In this document: positions 62,421 through 64,000 of the stretch, piece by piece
How the letters are laid out: each line of letters opens with the position of its first letter
Numbering within the stretch: the first letter of the stretch is position 1
Source of the DNA: Gemmatimonadaceae bacterium
GTDB taxonomy: Bacteria; Gemmatimonadota; Gemmatimonadetes; Gemmatimonadales; Gemmatimonadaceae
Assembly: GCA_025934775.1 (NCBI GenBank)
Contig: JAICWO010000015.1
Location: 62,001 to 126,000 of the forward strand
Length of the DNA: 64,000 nucleotides
Direction of reading: 5' to 3'
Program-made: the position numbers and the translations under genes
Notes under the pieces: generated by a model
What the model was told of the DNA's origin: nothing
Database searches by the model: none
What the model saw: only the letters and a program-made list of their open reading frames with translations

Positions 62421-62475
62421 CACGGTCCACGGTCCACGATCCACGATCCACGGTCCACGATCCACGATCCACGGA
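62421..62475 (-). repeat. array of 7-bp repeats, right arm (about 8 units)
   Basis: Read on the minus strand, heptamers GACCGTG and GATCGTG alternate (three and four copies) with one degenerate end unit. The array begins directly after the TAG stop of the DHS-like gene and ends 74 bases before the four-helix-bundle ATG. It is in inverted orientation to the left arm and shares the GACCGTG unit, so the arms could pair over most of their length. Confidence 0.92.
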
Positions 62476-63666
<1,191 letters not shown>

Positions 63667-63704
63667 GGTGCGGAAATGTAAGATGGAGGGTTGGCGGATG
63701 CGCC

Positions 63705-64000
63705 CTACACTTCCTCCCCCACCTGCGACCGCCACGCCTCGATCACGGCGTGCGCCGCTTCACGCGGATCATCGGTCAGCAGGATCAGATCCAGATCGCC
63801 CGCCGAGATCTTCCCCTCGGTCAATACCCGCGACTGAATCCAGCGGATCAGGCCGGCCCAGTAGTGCCGCCCGAACATGATCACCGGGAACTGGTAGATC
63901 TTGCCGGTCTGGATCAGCGTCAGCGCCTCGAACGCTTCGTCGAGCGTGCCGAAGCCGCCCGGGAAGATGATGAACGCATTTGAGTATTTGATGAACATCG
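63705..64000 (-). CDS. LOG family protein, C-terminal part (5' end beyond window)
   Basis: The visible 98 residues are the C-terminal half of a Rossmann-like LOG protein (TIGR00730 type). The phosphate-binding motif [20 protein letters not shown] is followed by [14 protein letters not shown] proteins are cytokinin-riboside phosphoribohydrolases or similar nucleotide hydrolases, once annotated as lysine decarboxylases. Because the frame is open to the window edge, the ATG at 63998 is probably internal. Confidence 0.88.
   Translation of the reverse strand, partial: MFIKYSNAFIIFPGGFGTLDEAFEALTLIQTGKIYQFPVIMFGRHYWAGLIRWIQSRVLTEGKISAGDLDLILLTDDPREAAHAVIEAWRSQVGEEV

Noticed and set aside
61841-62475. 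Repeat arrays considered as CRISPR
   Set aside because: Units are 7 bp and contiguous with no spacers; no cas genes are present.

Overview
The window is a GC-rich, densely coded bacterial chromosome segment with about 58 protein genes and no rRNA, tRNA, CRISPR array or recognisable transposase. The gene content suggests Gemmatimonadota: many secreted peptidases, a very large Ig-repeat protein, a deoxyhypusine-synthase-like enzyme, paralogous Ser/Thr kinases with a 2TM tail, and Lon next to a secreted serine carboxypeptidase. This placement is inferred from gene content, not computed.

Layout. 1-15 kb: end of an alpha/beta hydrolase, two tandem membrane Ser/Thr kinases, Lon, an S10 carboxypeptidase, a secreted diheme cytochrome c, a class A penicillin-binding protein and glutamine-dependent NAD synthetase. 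Three clusters of GTAGGGTCG-based palindromes lie here, each at a tail-to-tail gene junction; two of them hold 132-bp elements with matching inverted ends. 15-28 kb: HNH nuclease, HIT protein, PAS-GGDEF protein, fused alpha/beta 2-oxoacid dehydrogenase E1, and a giant Ig-repeat surface gene broken by an in-frame TGA and a frameshift. 28-36 kb: secreted protein, YtcJ-like amidohydrolase, TerC, a second HNH nuclease, small conserved proteins, thioredoxin-like ferredoxin, alpha/beta hydrolase, CsaA, OsmC, and an ECF sigma/zinc anti-sigma pair. 36-44 kb: hybrid histidine kinase, M61 peptidase, stand-alone LigD-type phosphoesterase, PAS-GGDEF protein, bactofilin with M23 peptidase, DinB and a GntR regulator.

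44-54 kb holds a tightly packed minus-strand series: thiolase and multifunctional beta-oxidation enzyme, then ECF sigma factor, membrane protein with a glycogen-binding-type domain, secreted protein, M14 peptidase, proline dehydrogenase, unknown protein and RsgA. Many junctions are stop/start overlaps, so translational coupling is likely. A glycerol-3-phosphate dehydrogenase diverges from the thiolase.

56-60.5 kb is the most coherent regulatory unit: a lipoprotein preceded by a near-consensus sigma-54 promoter with TGAAA/TTTCA inverted repeats, then a TPR protein, a sigma-54 activator lacking a sensory domain, and a TPR-HD-GYP (c-di-GMP phosphodiesterase type) protein whose start overlaps the activator's stop. 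61.8-62.5 kb holds a compact element: a four-helix-bundle (S23-type) gene flanked by two arrays of 7-bp repeats in inverted orientation that run into the ends of both neighbouring genes. The window ends with a DHS-like enzyme and a partial LOG-family protein.
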